Assembly (NCBI GenBank): GCA_002633005.1
Contig: NMRA01000169.1
Coordinates: 475,387-539,386, forward strand
Source: Phoronis australis
Taxonomy: Eukaryota > Phoronida > Phoronidae
DNA length: 64,000 nt
Direction: 5' to 3'
A program made the translations under genes and the position numbers. Under the pieces are notes generated by a model. That model was given only the letters and a program-made list of their open reading frames with translations, had not been told where the DNA came from and made no database searches. This document shows, piece by piece, positions 24,601-33,102 of this stretch; positions within the stretch are counted from its first letter, which is position 1; every line of letters starts with the position of its first letter.

Positions 24601-27600
24601 AATGTAGAAGAATTCAAAAATTCTTGGCATAGACTACAGGATGATTTCACTGGTTAAATAACTTTCAAGTAAACACTGTAGTGGCAAATGATACATGTAT
24701 ATGAGTGTGTAAATGTGGTTTCTGTTCTGTTTTCTTAATTTAATGTTCACTATTTGTTATTTAGCAAGAAATAGTAAAAAATATAAAAATTGAGTTTATA
24801 ATGAGCACTACCTACCCTATAACAAGCCAACTGAAGGGGTGTGAAGCCATTTCTGCTGAGTACATTAGGTTTAGCACCTTTGTCCAGCACTAGGCGGACA
24901 TTCTCCTTGGAACCTAAACACAGGCAGATATTGTAGGGCATTTTAAGAGGAATCAACAAGGACACTTATGAATTTGTGGTCAGCTGCATCGCACACTTTA
25001 AATAAACATTCTGATATTAGCTTGATTTAATTAGCAAGACTTGAAAGGAACAATTACATACCTACAACACACAGTGCATGGCAACAATTACATACCTACA
25101 ACACACAGTGCATGGCAACAAATGGAAAAGTTTGTCCATTTTTAAAAGACACAGATTTGAAAACTTCTTTCATGATAATTATGTTGACCGATTACATCAA
25201 GATTCTCATAAATCTCGCTTGCATGCCAAAATGGTTGCCTTCATTTTTAATATCTTGCGTATGATTAATATTAGCAAACAGCATTGCGTCTGAAACTGGA
25301 GAGGTCCTTTATAAAGCCCAGAGCAAAAACATACTGGAGTACAAAATTAAGCATTCTTCTCCACATCCAGAACCACGTCCAACAGGGTCCAATGAAGGAC
25401 AACTGTGGGGAGTAAATCAAGTTCTCCATAATAACAATACCAAATAATTAGTAGCACTGTTGCTACATGTCAGTATTTTTAATTATCGAAACCTTTGCAC
25501 TTTGTCTCCTGAACTTACCTCCAGCAGAGCAACATAAGTGCAGCAGAGTCAGTCCATTGTCAGTCTTTTCATTACTGTTTTCACTTGTGACCAATTCTGC
25601 AATCTTCTCAACATCTCCAGAGCTGAAACATCAAATGGTGTAAACGGAAAATTGCCACTAGGGGGCACAACGGTAGTCAGATTCATTTGAAAATTTGCTC
25701 ATGACGTTCCATCCATGAAAATTCCTTGAACATAAATCCAAGGGTTCTGGAGATAGACCAGCATACGCCAGATGGACACGGATGACACCATAATGCACTC
25801 ACCTATTAATATGTGGGAGCACAAAAAGATCTTTTCACAAAGTCGAAAAGTTTCCCTATGTCACACGCTGTGAAGTACCTCCTGGTACAGCCAGGTGGCG
25901 ATAACAGTCACCAGTCCCACATGATCTGCCTCACTGCTTGCTGAAAGCCTCCCATTAGATGAACAACAGTCTTAAAAGTACCCTACTGGCTTGGGCATGT
26001 TTTCACTGGTATGCTGGTTGTAATACTTAAACAAGACTACAAGAACAGTACAGAAGAAAGTGAAGAGAACACAGAAAATGACAAAATTTGAACAGGCTAT
26101 GCCACGGACACATCACATGCTTGCAATCAAAACCACTGCCATGGGAATTTGGTCAACTTATGTCAGCAATTCAAAATGATTTAACCACGACATTTGACCC
26201 CGTAATTACCTGCATGCATGCTGGAGCTCACTCCACTCTGCACCATCTTTCAGGCGCAAGTCTTCAATCAACTTGGACCGCAGGACAGCATAACTCTCAC
26301 TTATCTTTTTCTTCAGTTCATCTAAAATTATGGACAAAGATTTGAGTTACTTGGTAAACAAACTGTATTTTCACCACTCAGATACCAAACCGGACAAAGG
26401 AATTCTCACCATTCCAGGCAATAATCTTTACTCGGTCAATCATACTACATGGTTTCCTACCTCCACAAACAAAAGAGTTCACCTTTAATTCAGATAACTT
26501 TGATGTATATCTATATACAGTAATGTTAGAAAGTAACACAGCATATATGTCTTCAGCTAAGCATTGTCATCACACCAGCCCTAAAGATGCAGTAAACCCA
26601 AGCCTTTTATCCAAAAACAACTTTTGATTTGAGACACTTACATAAACTTGGTCTCACATTGTTCCTTACTTAGACAACAAATGATTTCTGGGCGTCCGAA
26701 GAACGGACATGTCGTTATTGTTCTGTTAGTTCAGTGCATGTCACAGTAATTTACTTTTAGTCATCAAGGCAGTATGGATGAATTCTAGATGATTTAATGG
26801 AAACAATTACAATTCAAACAAACAAAAAAACTGATGCCTTGGAAGAACAAAAATGTGTGTGAGATTGATGTTTTAAACATTGGAACAGTGGCTTTAAATG
26901 GGAACTGAGATGAAGAAAAACCTGCCTTTTTTCAACATCCATATGGTAAAGCCTCATCTCCAGTAAAAGACGACAATTATTGCCAAGAGTGACCTTCATA
27001 CATTTTTCAAAGGATTCTAAAGTTGAGGTCAACACACCACCTGATGGCAGTGACGGATAGAACTTTAAATTATAATGCATTTATCACGTGCTCCTTCTCT
27101 TTTATGAAAAAAGAAAAAGAAAATTTTATTTCCGTCATATTATATCCTAAACTGGTGTCTATCAATAGGTACTCAGTACTCAACTACCATGATGAGTTTC
27201 ATCACAAAACGAGATATCTGCTAAAATTCTAATACATATAAATACAAGTGATGAGTTGACACCATATTTCAGATGCATTAGTCCCATTCAGGGTTCTGAT
27301 TTTGCGGGTTGTAATGCCATTGGTCGTAACTTTGATTATTATAGCAATTAGAGATAAAATTACCAATCTAGTCCTGTTTGTAGTTGTTTCATTACCCCAC
27401 AAAATACAATCTTAAAATCACCCATCATTGTGTCATATATATTCATATACAGTACAGAAGTGCTCTCCCTGCTTATACTTAACTCTACAGAATATCCCGT
27501 TTTATCTCTTCAGATAGCCCTTCGCAAGAATAACACGGCATGCCTTTAACACATACCACCACTGTTTGCTTTCCTCTAAAAAACCCCACTGAATAGATCT

Positions 27601-27686
27601 TTGATGCAAATTATGAATTCAAATTTTTAGGTAGAAATCTACACACCTGCGCAGGAGATTGTGGGTCGTGATTTATAATTGCCCAT
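9517..27686 (-). CDS. TNNI3K: TNNI3K-type ankyrin-repeat serine/threonine (TKL) protein kinase, complete
   Basis: 21 coding exons on the minus strand were assembled by hand. Every intron is GT-AG, every phase agrees, and the sum is 2511 nt (836 residues plus stop), close to the 835 residues of human TNNI3K. Order: N-terminus [14 protein letters not shown]; short helical region (14-60); about ten ankyrin repeats (70-420); linker [19 protein letters not shown]; kinase domain (about 472-730) with glycine loop GSGSFG (479-484), VAAK lysine 499, alpha-C Glu518, gatekeeper Thr548, catalytic HRDLNSHN (595-602), DFG (615-617) and APE (641-643); Ser-rich tail. All core catalytic residues are present, so activity is expected. 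Vertebrate TNNI3K is cardiac and binds troponin I; a role here in striated muscle is inference. The gene converges on COG8. No processed or frame-broken exon was found. Confidence 0.95.
9982..10199 (-). CDS. TNNI3K: TNNI3K exon 20 (kinase C-end and Ser-rich tail)
   Basis: The acceptor is TGACCAG and the donor GTACAT. It begins [15 protein letters not shown] (kinase alpha-I, RPEF) and continues into an acidic tail with EDDDTD and [13 protein letters not shown], similar to vertebrate AALRSRFELE. Confidence 0.94.
10581..10690 (-). CDS. TNNI3K: TNNI3K exon 19
   Basis: The acceptor is TGTCTAG and the donor GTGGGC. It encodes [37 protein letters not shown], the TKL-type RPPI...W segment. It ends in phase 0. 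Confidence 0.95.
11502..11634 (-). CDS. TNNI3K: TNNI3K exon 18 (APE to alpha-F)
   Basis: The acceptor is TTGCTAG and the donor GTGAAG. It encodes [47 protein letters not shown] is at 641-643 and the DVFSYA aspartate anchors alpha-F. Confidence 0.96.
12353..12405 (-). CDS. TNNI3K: TNNI3K exon 17 (activation loop)
   Basis: The acceptor is TTTCCAG and the donor GTAAGA. A 53-nt exon encoding [18 protein letters not shown], nearly identical to vertebrate [18 protein letters not shown]. It ends in phase 0. Confidence 0.95.
13000..13108. repeat. 55-bp direct duplication
   Basis: GAACAGCAGTRAAACTTTGC plus TGGCATTRGAAGGCC occurs twice in tandem with a few differences, within TNNI3K intron 16. Confidence 0.85.
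13621..13778 (-). CDS. TNNI3K: TNNI3K exon 16 (catalytic loop and DFG)
   Basis: The acceptor is GTTACTAG and the donor GTATGA. It encodes [47 protein letters not shown]. Asp597 is the catalytic base and Asp615 the metal ligand. Confidence 0.96.
13779..15734. other. Large TNNI3K intron 15
   Basis: Carries the THAP fragment and, from 14560 to 15560, a stretch richer in CG dinucleotides than its surroundings, with no recognisable product. It has the look of an inserted, decayed transposon. Confidence 0.5.
14206..14361 (+). pseudogene. THAP-domain fragment inside a TNNI3K intron
   Basis: An ATG opens [20 protein letters not shown] followed by MVIAYHR. This matches the start of THAP zinc-binding domains (MPxxCxxxxCxN...FHRFP), as in P-element-type transposases and THAP proteins. 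After YHR the frame loses similarity, but an overlapping frame just downstream reads [11 protein letters not shown], like the next THAP segment (FP...KKW). Either a small intron or a frameshift separates them. About 100-160 bases upstream lie an inverted CCAAT box and two TGACGTG motifs. It lies antisense within TNNI3K intron 15. Probably a decayed DNA-transposon gene. Confidence 0.45.
15735..15802 (-). CDS. TNNI3K: TNNI3K exon 15 (hinge)
   Basis: The acceptor is TTTTCCAG and the donor GTTTGT. A 68-nt exon encoding [22 protein letters not shown]. The gatekeeper is Thr548. Confidence 0.94.
16244..16370 (-). CDS. TNNI3K: TNNI3K exon 14 (alpha-C helix)
   Basis: The acceptor is GTTATAG and the donor GTAAGC. 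It encodes [34 protein letters not shown]. Glu518 of CREV should pair with Lys499. The usual HP before (C)VIQF is replaced by SS/F. Confidence 0.94.
16690..16930. repeat. Degenerate minisatellite of about 22 bp
   Basis: About ten copies of TGTCCAAGCTTGAATAATAT-type units, in the TNNI3K intron just below exon 13. Confidence 0.85.
17004..17154 (-). CDS. TNNI3K: TNNI3K exon 13 (glycine loop and catalytic lysine)
   Basis: The acceptor is CTTCCAG and the donor GTACAA. It encodes [35 protein letters not shown]. The P-loop GSGSFG is at residues 479-484 and the VAAK lysine at 499. The split Arg500 codon fixes the donor. Confidence 0.95.
17867..18010 (-). CDS. TNNI3K: TNNI3K exon 12 (ankyrin-kinase linker)
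   Basis: The acceptor is CCCCACAG and the donor GTGGGT. It encodes [47 protein letters not shown]. The Tyr/Ser-rich linker is conserved with vertebrates. Confidence 0.95.
18186..18341 (-). CDS. TNNI3K: TNNI3K exon 11 (last ankyrin)
   Basis: The acceptor is TTTTGCAG and the donor GTGAGG. It encodes [51 protein letters not shown]. This is among the most conserved parts of the family. Confidence 0.96.
18609..18703 (-). CDS. TNNI3K: TNNI3K exon 10 (ankyrin)
   Basis: The acceptor is ATATCCAG and the donor GTAGGT. It encodes [31 protein letters not shown], nearly the vertebrate [17 protein letters not shown]. It ends in phase 1. Confidence 0.95.
19675..19779 (-). CDS. TNNI3K: TNNI3K exon 9 (ankyrin)
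   Basis: The acceptor is ATTCCAG and the donor GTGAGC. It encodes [34 protein letters not shown]. The ENIFSET motif is shared with vertebrate TNNI3K. Confidence 0.94.
20307..20445 (-). CDS. TNNI3K: TNNI3K exon 8 (ankyrin)
   Basis: The acceptor is TCTTACAG and the donor GTAAGT. It encodes [46 protein letters not shown] and ends in phase 2. It matches vertebrate [20 protein letters not shown] closely. Confidence 0.94.
20446..22063. other. TNNI3K intron 7
   Basis: Holds the 95-bp donor triplication at its start (minus sense) and a short hairpin CCAACTTGT (20610) / ACAAGTTGG (20638). Otherwise nothing named. Confidence 0.55.
21866..22101. repeat. 95-bp tandem triplication spanning the TNNI3K exon 7 donor
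   Basis: Corresponding positions recur at 95-bp spacing (for example 21906 and 22001; 21961 and 22056). The middle copy is almost identical to the functional one, with donor GTAAGC intact. The outer copy near 21874 is diverged and its GT context is GTCATC. Confidence 0.92.
22064..22208 (-). CDS. TNNI3K: TNNI3K exon 7 (ankyrin), donor end tandemly duplicated
   Basis: The acceptor is TTTTTTAG and the donor GTAAGC. It encodes [48 protein letters not shown] and ends in phase 1. The last 38 or so exon bases, the donor and about 57 bases of intron are repeated downstream at a 95-bp period. Confidence 0.93.
22791..22889 (-). CDS. TNNI3K: TNNI3K exon 6 (ankyrin)
   Basis: The acceptor is TATTTCAG and the donor GTAAGG. 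33 codons, phase 0-0: [33 protein letters not shown]. Exactly one ankyrin-repeat length. Confidence 0.93.
23640..24005 (+). mobile_element. Degenerate copy of the TTAA element (internal part)
   Basis: Segments such as TTTAGAAAACTGTAACAG, ATATTTATATCAAAT and AAAATCAAATTCTA follow the same order as in 49150-49320. It ends close to the TNNI3K exon 5 donor (24027). Confidence 0.6.
24028..24138 (-). CDS. TNNI3K: TNNI3K exon 5 (ankyrin)
   Basis: The acceptor is TTTAACAG and the donor GTATGT. 37 codons, phase 0-0: [38 protein letters not shown] degenerate copy of a dispersed repeat ends within a few tens of bases of this donor, on the intron side. Confidence 0.93.
24816..24913 (-). CDS. TNNI3K: TNNI3K exon 4 (ankyrin)
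   Basis: The acceptor is GTGTTTAG and the donor GTAGGT. It encodes [32 protein letters not shown], an ankyrin repeat (NGFTPLQLA). It ends in phase 0 at residue 118. Confidence 0.93.
25051..25118. repeat. 34-bp direct duplication
   Basis: CAATTACATACCTACAACAC plus ACAGTGCATGGCAA occurs twice without interruption, in TNNI3K intron 3. Confidence 0.95.
25519..25622 (-). CDS. TNNI3K: TNNI3K exon 3 (first ankyrin segment)
   Basis: The acceptor is TGTTTCAG and the donor GTAAGT. It encodes [20 protein letters not shown] followed by [15 protein letters not shown], the first ankyrin-type helix pair (TLLHLCC). Confidence 0.92.
26210..26321 (-). CDS. TNNI3K: TNNI3K exon 2
   Basis: The acceptor is ATTTTAG and the donor GTAATT. 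It encodes [37 protein letters not shown], matching the charged helix before the ankyrin repeats (residues 14-50). Confidence 0.92.
27647..27686 (-). CDS. TNNI3K: TNNI3K exon 1, start codon
   Basis: The ATG is at 27684-27686, followed by [13 protein letters not shown], nearly identical to the vertebrate N-terminus [12 protein letters not shown]. The donor is GTGTGT and the exon ends in phase 1. Gly2 with Ser6 fits the N-myristoylation consensus. The 5' UTR boundary is not resolved. The exon is only 40 coding bases long. Confidence 0.93.
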
Positions 27687-27889
27687 AATCAGGAATATCC
27701 AGGAACGAATCTCTTAACATTCTGTCCAGTCCTGCAAATACAAAAACACATTTCATTTTTTGCAGACAAGTGACACATTTAACACGGATTTTCAAATCAT
27801 CTACAAGCAGGTGATATGTAACAATTATGCAAGAGTTCATTGACAGGTATAAGAACTTAACCAAATATCTTCCAAATTGTAGATTTCAA

Positions 27890-28333
27890 CTCGGTAAAAG
27901 TGTATATTTTGTAAAAGTAAAAAGCCTGCAGCATTTGATTTTTTTTGCTTTTCATTAAATTTACTACCAATTGGTTCACGTGACCATGTCTTTTAGTAAA
28001 ATTTAGCAAAGGTATTTAAACAAAACAACGGTATCAATAACATGGTTAAATTTTACATGATATAAATGTTCAAGAGTAGGTAAACAAAACACTGAACAGT
28101 TTTCTAAAATACCATTTTGTTTGAGTTTTATGCAACTTTAATTTTTTCCATGAAAATCAAAAAAGTTCTACTCTTTGATAGCCTCACATGCAAAGGGAGA
28201 ACATTTTAAAAACAATTCCTAACAAAATTTTGGAAAAGTGCAAAACCCATAAGTATCATAAAGTTTCATATGAATCCAATCAGGCAGTTAGCCAAATTTG
28301 GACATTTTCTAAGAGTCCTACACAACCGTAAAG
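27890..28333 (+). mobile_element. Degenerate copy of the TTAA element (right half)
   Basis: GATATAAATGTTCAAGA, AGTTTCATATGAATCCAATC and CCAAATTTGGACATTTTCTA match the right part of the element at 49640-49935 in order. It lies directly upstream of TNNI3K exon 1. Confidence 0.65.
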
Positions 28334-29993
28334 AAAGGGCTTTACTGGTTTTTAAGTCTGAACAGTGAACCCAAGATGTGTGAGGCATGAGCCATGTCAG
28401 GAGGGAGGGAAGGGAGGGGATGGAGGGATATAAGACTTCTGTGGTGTCATCTATAACATACCATGTGCCTCCTATGAATGAATATACATTGGTTAGACCT
28501 CTAGGAACTTCGCATATCGTCTGAAAGAACACCAGAAAGAGGCTGAGGCTACAACAGAAAAGTTTTTTACAATGAATTCCAGGAGTCTGTTCCACGAAAG
28601 TGACTTATGACTCATGATGGCAATTTGGTTTTTAAAAGCTCTCACTTCATAACTGATGAAAAAATGTTTCGCCAAGTAATTATGACCACATCACAGTCTA
28701 CAAATAATTTACAGAAATCATCGCTGTAACTATATGTAATAAGAACAATGGGAACATAAGACCAAGTTTCTGTCTTAAGTCACTTTCATGAAACGGACTC
28801 ATGGTACATGTTATGCCATACATGCGCAGGCCACACAATTGGCCCATAGCACTGATCACCTGGAAATATTCTTATGCTAATTATCTAACAGTGTGGTCCA
28901 GTGAGACTCCAACCATGACCTTGAGTAAAGGAAGTAGACACTCATCTCACTTGGCCACACTGCCTCCTCTTAAAAATGACGTCATATTCCCTTGCGTGAG
29001 CAATGTAAAAATGGCCACTTGCCAATTTGGGCAACTGAACACAGGACTTCAAAAAAGTTTGATTACAGGAGTATTTGCTCGAGTCGGTTGGGAAGGAATA
29101 ACAAAGACACCAACGACCTCTTAGGGTATCCCTCTATGGGCAGTATAGCAACATGATTTTGATGGTTTAACCCGGCTGCATAATTTGCCGAAAAGCTTCC
29201 AGCATAATGAAGGCTTAGGAGATGGCGCCAATGTCTACTTCCAGTTTGAAGAGGTGGTATTGTCCAACAACAGCCAGGTGACCTTGCCATAACATAAATT
29301 ACAATCCAGTTACTGAGTTAGTTGTACGGATTTGAAGATTTTAACTGCCTTCATTCAAAGATGTCCATCTACACTCGAAAGGTACACACAGTATCTAACT
29401 CTGATACCTTAGCCAGGGTTAAGCATAATTTGCTGAAAATCGTCTGTGGTACAGACCGGTAGTTCAGGCTTCAACATTACCATTAGGAATAGGTCGGAAT
29501 GAATCGTGGACATGAAATGAATGGATGTCATTTCTAGTGCCACAACCACAGGCACAGCCCTGGTCCTGCTAGACTGTCGCGTTTGTCAACATGATTAACT
29601 TGCATTCTTCCAAACCAACAGGCCAATATAGCCACTGTAGTCAAAAACTTTATTTAATCAATTTTCAAAGTTGCCAACTGTCATTCCAAAACGCACCTCC
29701 CACTTCAAATCAGGAACGTCGGGTCGAACTCAGCATCCTCGGACATTTTGCTTAAAGCGACACCTGGCAGTGAGTATTTTTAAAATCTCCATCTGGTGTC
29801 AAGAATGCGAATACTTCAAGTTTCTAAGAAAGTCGCCCGCGAAGAATTGCAGCGCATTGTTTCTGCGATTCTTCGGGTTAAAACTGGCGTATCAAGGAAA
29901 CTGTGCGATGTGTGAAAATTCTCAACTCAAAAAACCGACAATCGACTATGGCCAAAAATAATGTAATTATCAACTTGCATATTAGTCCAGTCG

Positions 29994-30139
29994 CCAATGG
30001 CGGATTTAAGGGGGGGGGGCAAGAGGGCCATGGCCCCCCTAAAAGTCTCCCAGATTCCATTTGGCAGTTCGGGGGCAAAATTCTGGCTAATACTCTGCCC
30101 TGCCCCCCCCCATTCAAAATCCTGGATCCGCCCCTGGTT
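29994..30139. mobile_element. Small G/C-run MITE
   Basis: Inverted ends GGCGGATTTAAGGGGGGGG and CCCCATTCAAAATCCTGGAT CCGCC, with a second inverted GGGG/CCCC pair inside. About 146 bp. The type GGCGGATCCAGG is common as short inverted-repeat elements in animal genomes. Confidence 0.65.
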
Positions 30140-30401
30140 GTGGTCTACAAGTCCCGCGGTGAAATCAACAAGAGTCATCATTGGAAATGACTGTGCTGTT
30201 TCAAAACGTTTGGTTGACTGCTTACAACTTTGCAATAAATATCACTGCTGTTGAAAATGGCTGATATCCCTGCACTGAGCCGGATGTCCAACTGTCGCTA
30301 AAAACTTACAAATTATATAATAAAATGGTTGGTGTAATAAACTGCTCTCAGTAAAAAGTTCACTTTTATTCGATTAGTCCATTTGTCTTTGATTCCCGGC
30401 G

Positions 30402-30422
30402 ATACGGCACGCTGTGCCGTAT
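30402..30422. other. Perfect 9-bp inverted repeat
   Basis: ATACGGCAC, three bases, then GTGCCGTAT. A short dyad that could be a DNA-binding site or chance. Confidence 0.5.
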
Positions 30423-30797
30423 TTATTTGGAATCGATGCTCGTTGGTCCGTTGGTGATAAACACGTAGAAACGTAATAACACAATATAGTACACATTAAT
30501 TTGGTACTTTCGAACAATGCATGATTCAAATTCATCAGAAATGCCATGTCAAGTACTTGATTTTCAGTTGTCTAGATTCCGGCGACGGGCTGACGATATA
30601 CCATTTAAAGTGGTGAAAGACACCAATGCCGAGAACAATGTTCGTGAACACTGATTCAGAAATATTTGAATGCATTGTCGTAGTGGAACTAGCGAGTGGC
30701 GACATCTCTTTCTTAAAACATCCCTTCCATCTGAATATCGCATTGGACAGCACCGAATTATTACCAGCGTGCCGATGCCATTTTGAAAACGCGGAAT

Positions 30798-30971
30798 TTA
30801 GTAAGATATGTTAGCAACATGAGTAGCGGGCATATGTGCACTACCATAGGAAGCGGGGTCGTAGGGAGGGGCAGCCATCTGTGAACTAGCAGTGCTTGGC
30901 TTAGCCCTGACCCTGGCCAGAACAATGTTGTTGGTGTCTCCATATTTTGCAGCATAGATCGTCTCAGAGCA
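30798..30971 (-). CDS. Unassigned terminal exon candidate
   Basis: On minus, an AG at 30973-30972 (CTAAG) is followed by 57 codons, CSETIYAAKYGDTNNIVLAR, VRAKPSTASSQMAAPPYDPA, SYGSAHMPATHVANISY, then TAA. The composition (Ala, Pro, Tyr, Ser, balanced charge) looks more like real protein than the surrounding frames. I recognise no family, and neither an upstream exon nor an AATAAA was found. It could be a last exon of a minus-strand gene or a retrocopied fragment. Confidence 0.35.
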   Translation of the reverse strand, partial: CSETIYAAKYGDTNNIVLARVRAKPSTASSQMAAPPYDPASYGSAHMPATHVANISY

Positions 30972-32926
30972 CTTAGAAACGTTCGCTTAATCCTTCAGTT
31001 CATAAATGTATTTCGAAAACGTCGAGAAAATTTGTAAAGCACAGCTTTTGCAGAGCATATTAATTTACTGGATTTTTAAATTCAAGAAGGCAACTTTAGG
31101 GAATACAATATTTCCCCCAGAAACTCCTCTCTGGCAAGGGATAACGGAGTCATCATTCGCTGTTTTCTTTTCGTTATTTCTCGAAAGTGTATATCACTTA
31201 ATAAAAATTGAGAACATGACAGATACCACCAATTGCTGCTCATTTCCTTTTTTAAATATAGATCCATTCACTTCTCCCGTGTCAAATGACGTCGTATGGA
31301 GGTCGCAAGCTATAATTTTTTAACATGCGAGATCCATGCGACGGGCGAAAGCGCGTCGCATGGTTATCGCTTATGGGACGTTACTATTGTCTTCCTTTGT
31401 TGCGTCTTTGTTGGATTTAAGAATACAGGTCGCGCGAATATCGTACCTTGGGCGCACATCAGCACGTTACCGATAGATGCTTACCATTATCTTTATAATA
31501 AGAAAGAAAAACAAAGCGATCAATGGATACGCCTATCTACCGATATCTATGCGCCGAGCTTGCGACCTAGTTTCGCGTGGGCAGCGATTTTCATAAAGTA
31601 ATAGCCATCTCTTGAATGAATCAAAATACACGTTAACGCGAATAAACTTGGGAAATTTCGTGGCATGCCCGGTCTCCCATGTTCCTTGGTCGCCCGTTTA
31701 GAGTCTCCGAGCATGCTTTCAGGACATTGTTTATGATATTCTATTTTGATAAACAACATATTCGTTGGTTTCTGAAATATATTACATGTTGGTGTATTTA
31801 AGAAAATCGACTGATTCACAGATGATTTTTTTGACAATTAGAAGGTGATTTTACAAGAATTGTTTTTTTTTACTTTAATGTTTATTACGAAAAATACAGT
31901 GTACAGTCATAAGCGTTAACCCCAAAAAGCGCTAGAAAGTATTATATCTGCAAGAATTGATGATGCTTAAGTGAAATTAGTTACAGGCTGAAGTTGGGAA
32001 AATGTCTATAATCTCATCCAAAAATAGCAAAGTACACAAGACAATTTTTGCTCATATGAAATAACTCAAAGATGCATTTCTGTATCGATGAAATTCTGAA
32101 TTTCTACAGGGTCTTCCAAAAATGTACTCACAGTTCAAATGGCAAGATAAGGGGTTTAAATTTACAAACAGGAGTTTCAGGAATCAAATACAATGCTCAT
32201 TAACTTAAGAAGATTAATTATCTTTGCACTTCCTTCGTTGATGTTTTTTTTTATTAATTTCCAACAGTAGCGAGCAATTTACGTTCACTAAAACTGAGTC
32301 GGCTGTTTGCCATTCCAGTGCATAGCAGGGCACGTGATGGCTCACTCAACTATTGAAACCATGGTCGTTTACAAGTGCGCCACCCATCTCCCGGTCGCCA
32401 CTAATGTGTTTGTCTTCATAATTGATGCGGTATTTTCTGGTGGTACGTTCTTACAAAAATTACTTGATACAAGTTGAGGTAGTGAATTATTATTTTACCA
32501 GCTTCATCGGTCCAGTGATGCGATTGACTACACATGTACGGGATACTTGTTGAGTAATGATTTTAAAGGTGCCGCTTTACCCCACTCTCCCCTACTCAGT
32601 CGACCGGGGTGAGGTCTTACCTCCGTCCACTTATGTTCCACGAGCGGATAAAGACACACGCAGTAGGCCTACTCTAGTAAGACTAAACCTTTATTCAGCC
32701 ATAAGTAACAAGAAACATGCAAACGTATTACTACAACACCATCAATAAGACGTGGAACGTACATTAAAACATTTGCCATATCCTGTTTGCAGCTAATAAC
32801 TTTCTATATTCTTGTAGATAGTCAGTGCCAGGGTGCACACGCAAGTAAACAGTAGGCTAGATTTCAACAAGAAGTCCGTCTGCTATGCTGGCGCTCTCTA
32901 CAGTTAGAGTTAGGAAATAGTGAGCT

Positions 32927-32936
32927 AAGATGGCGG
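32927..32936 (+). promoter_or_regulatory. YY1-like motif upstream of the PH-like gene
   Basis: AAGATGGCGG matches the YY1 core (AAnATGGCGGC) and lies 76 bases before the candidate ATG. A weaker AAGATGGTGC follows at about 32945. Such sites often sit at transcription starts of TATA-less promoters. Confidence 0.4.
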
Positions 32937-33011
32937 TTTGATTAAGATGGTGCATCGAAGCGCTCCTGTTTTGATGTGATTTCATGCCTGTTTTGACTGC
33001 TGTAGACAATC

Positions 33012-33102
33012 ATGAGCTCATCCAGTGTTAGAGAACGGACACTTAAAGGCTCAGAAAGCATTGAGTTCCCCAGTAGAATCGAAGGATGGTTGAATGTTTG
33101 GG
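33012..33102 (+). CDS. PH-like gene, candidate exon 1 with start codon
   Basis: ATG at 33012, 30 codons plus one base, and a strong donor GTAAGT after ...AATGTTTGGG. The upstream 100 bases carry an AAGATGGCGG motif. The text MSSSSVRERTLKGSESIEFP followed by SRIEGWLNVW is protein-like. Confidence 0.6.

Larger units (their letters stand above)
28334..32926. other. Spacer between TNNI3K and the PH-like gene
   Basis: Contains the small G/C-run MITE, a 9-bp dyad and one unassigned exon candidate. The promoter and any 5' UTR exon of TNNI3K should be near its left end but were not resolved. Confidence 0.5.
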
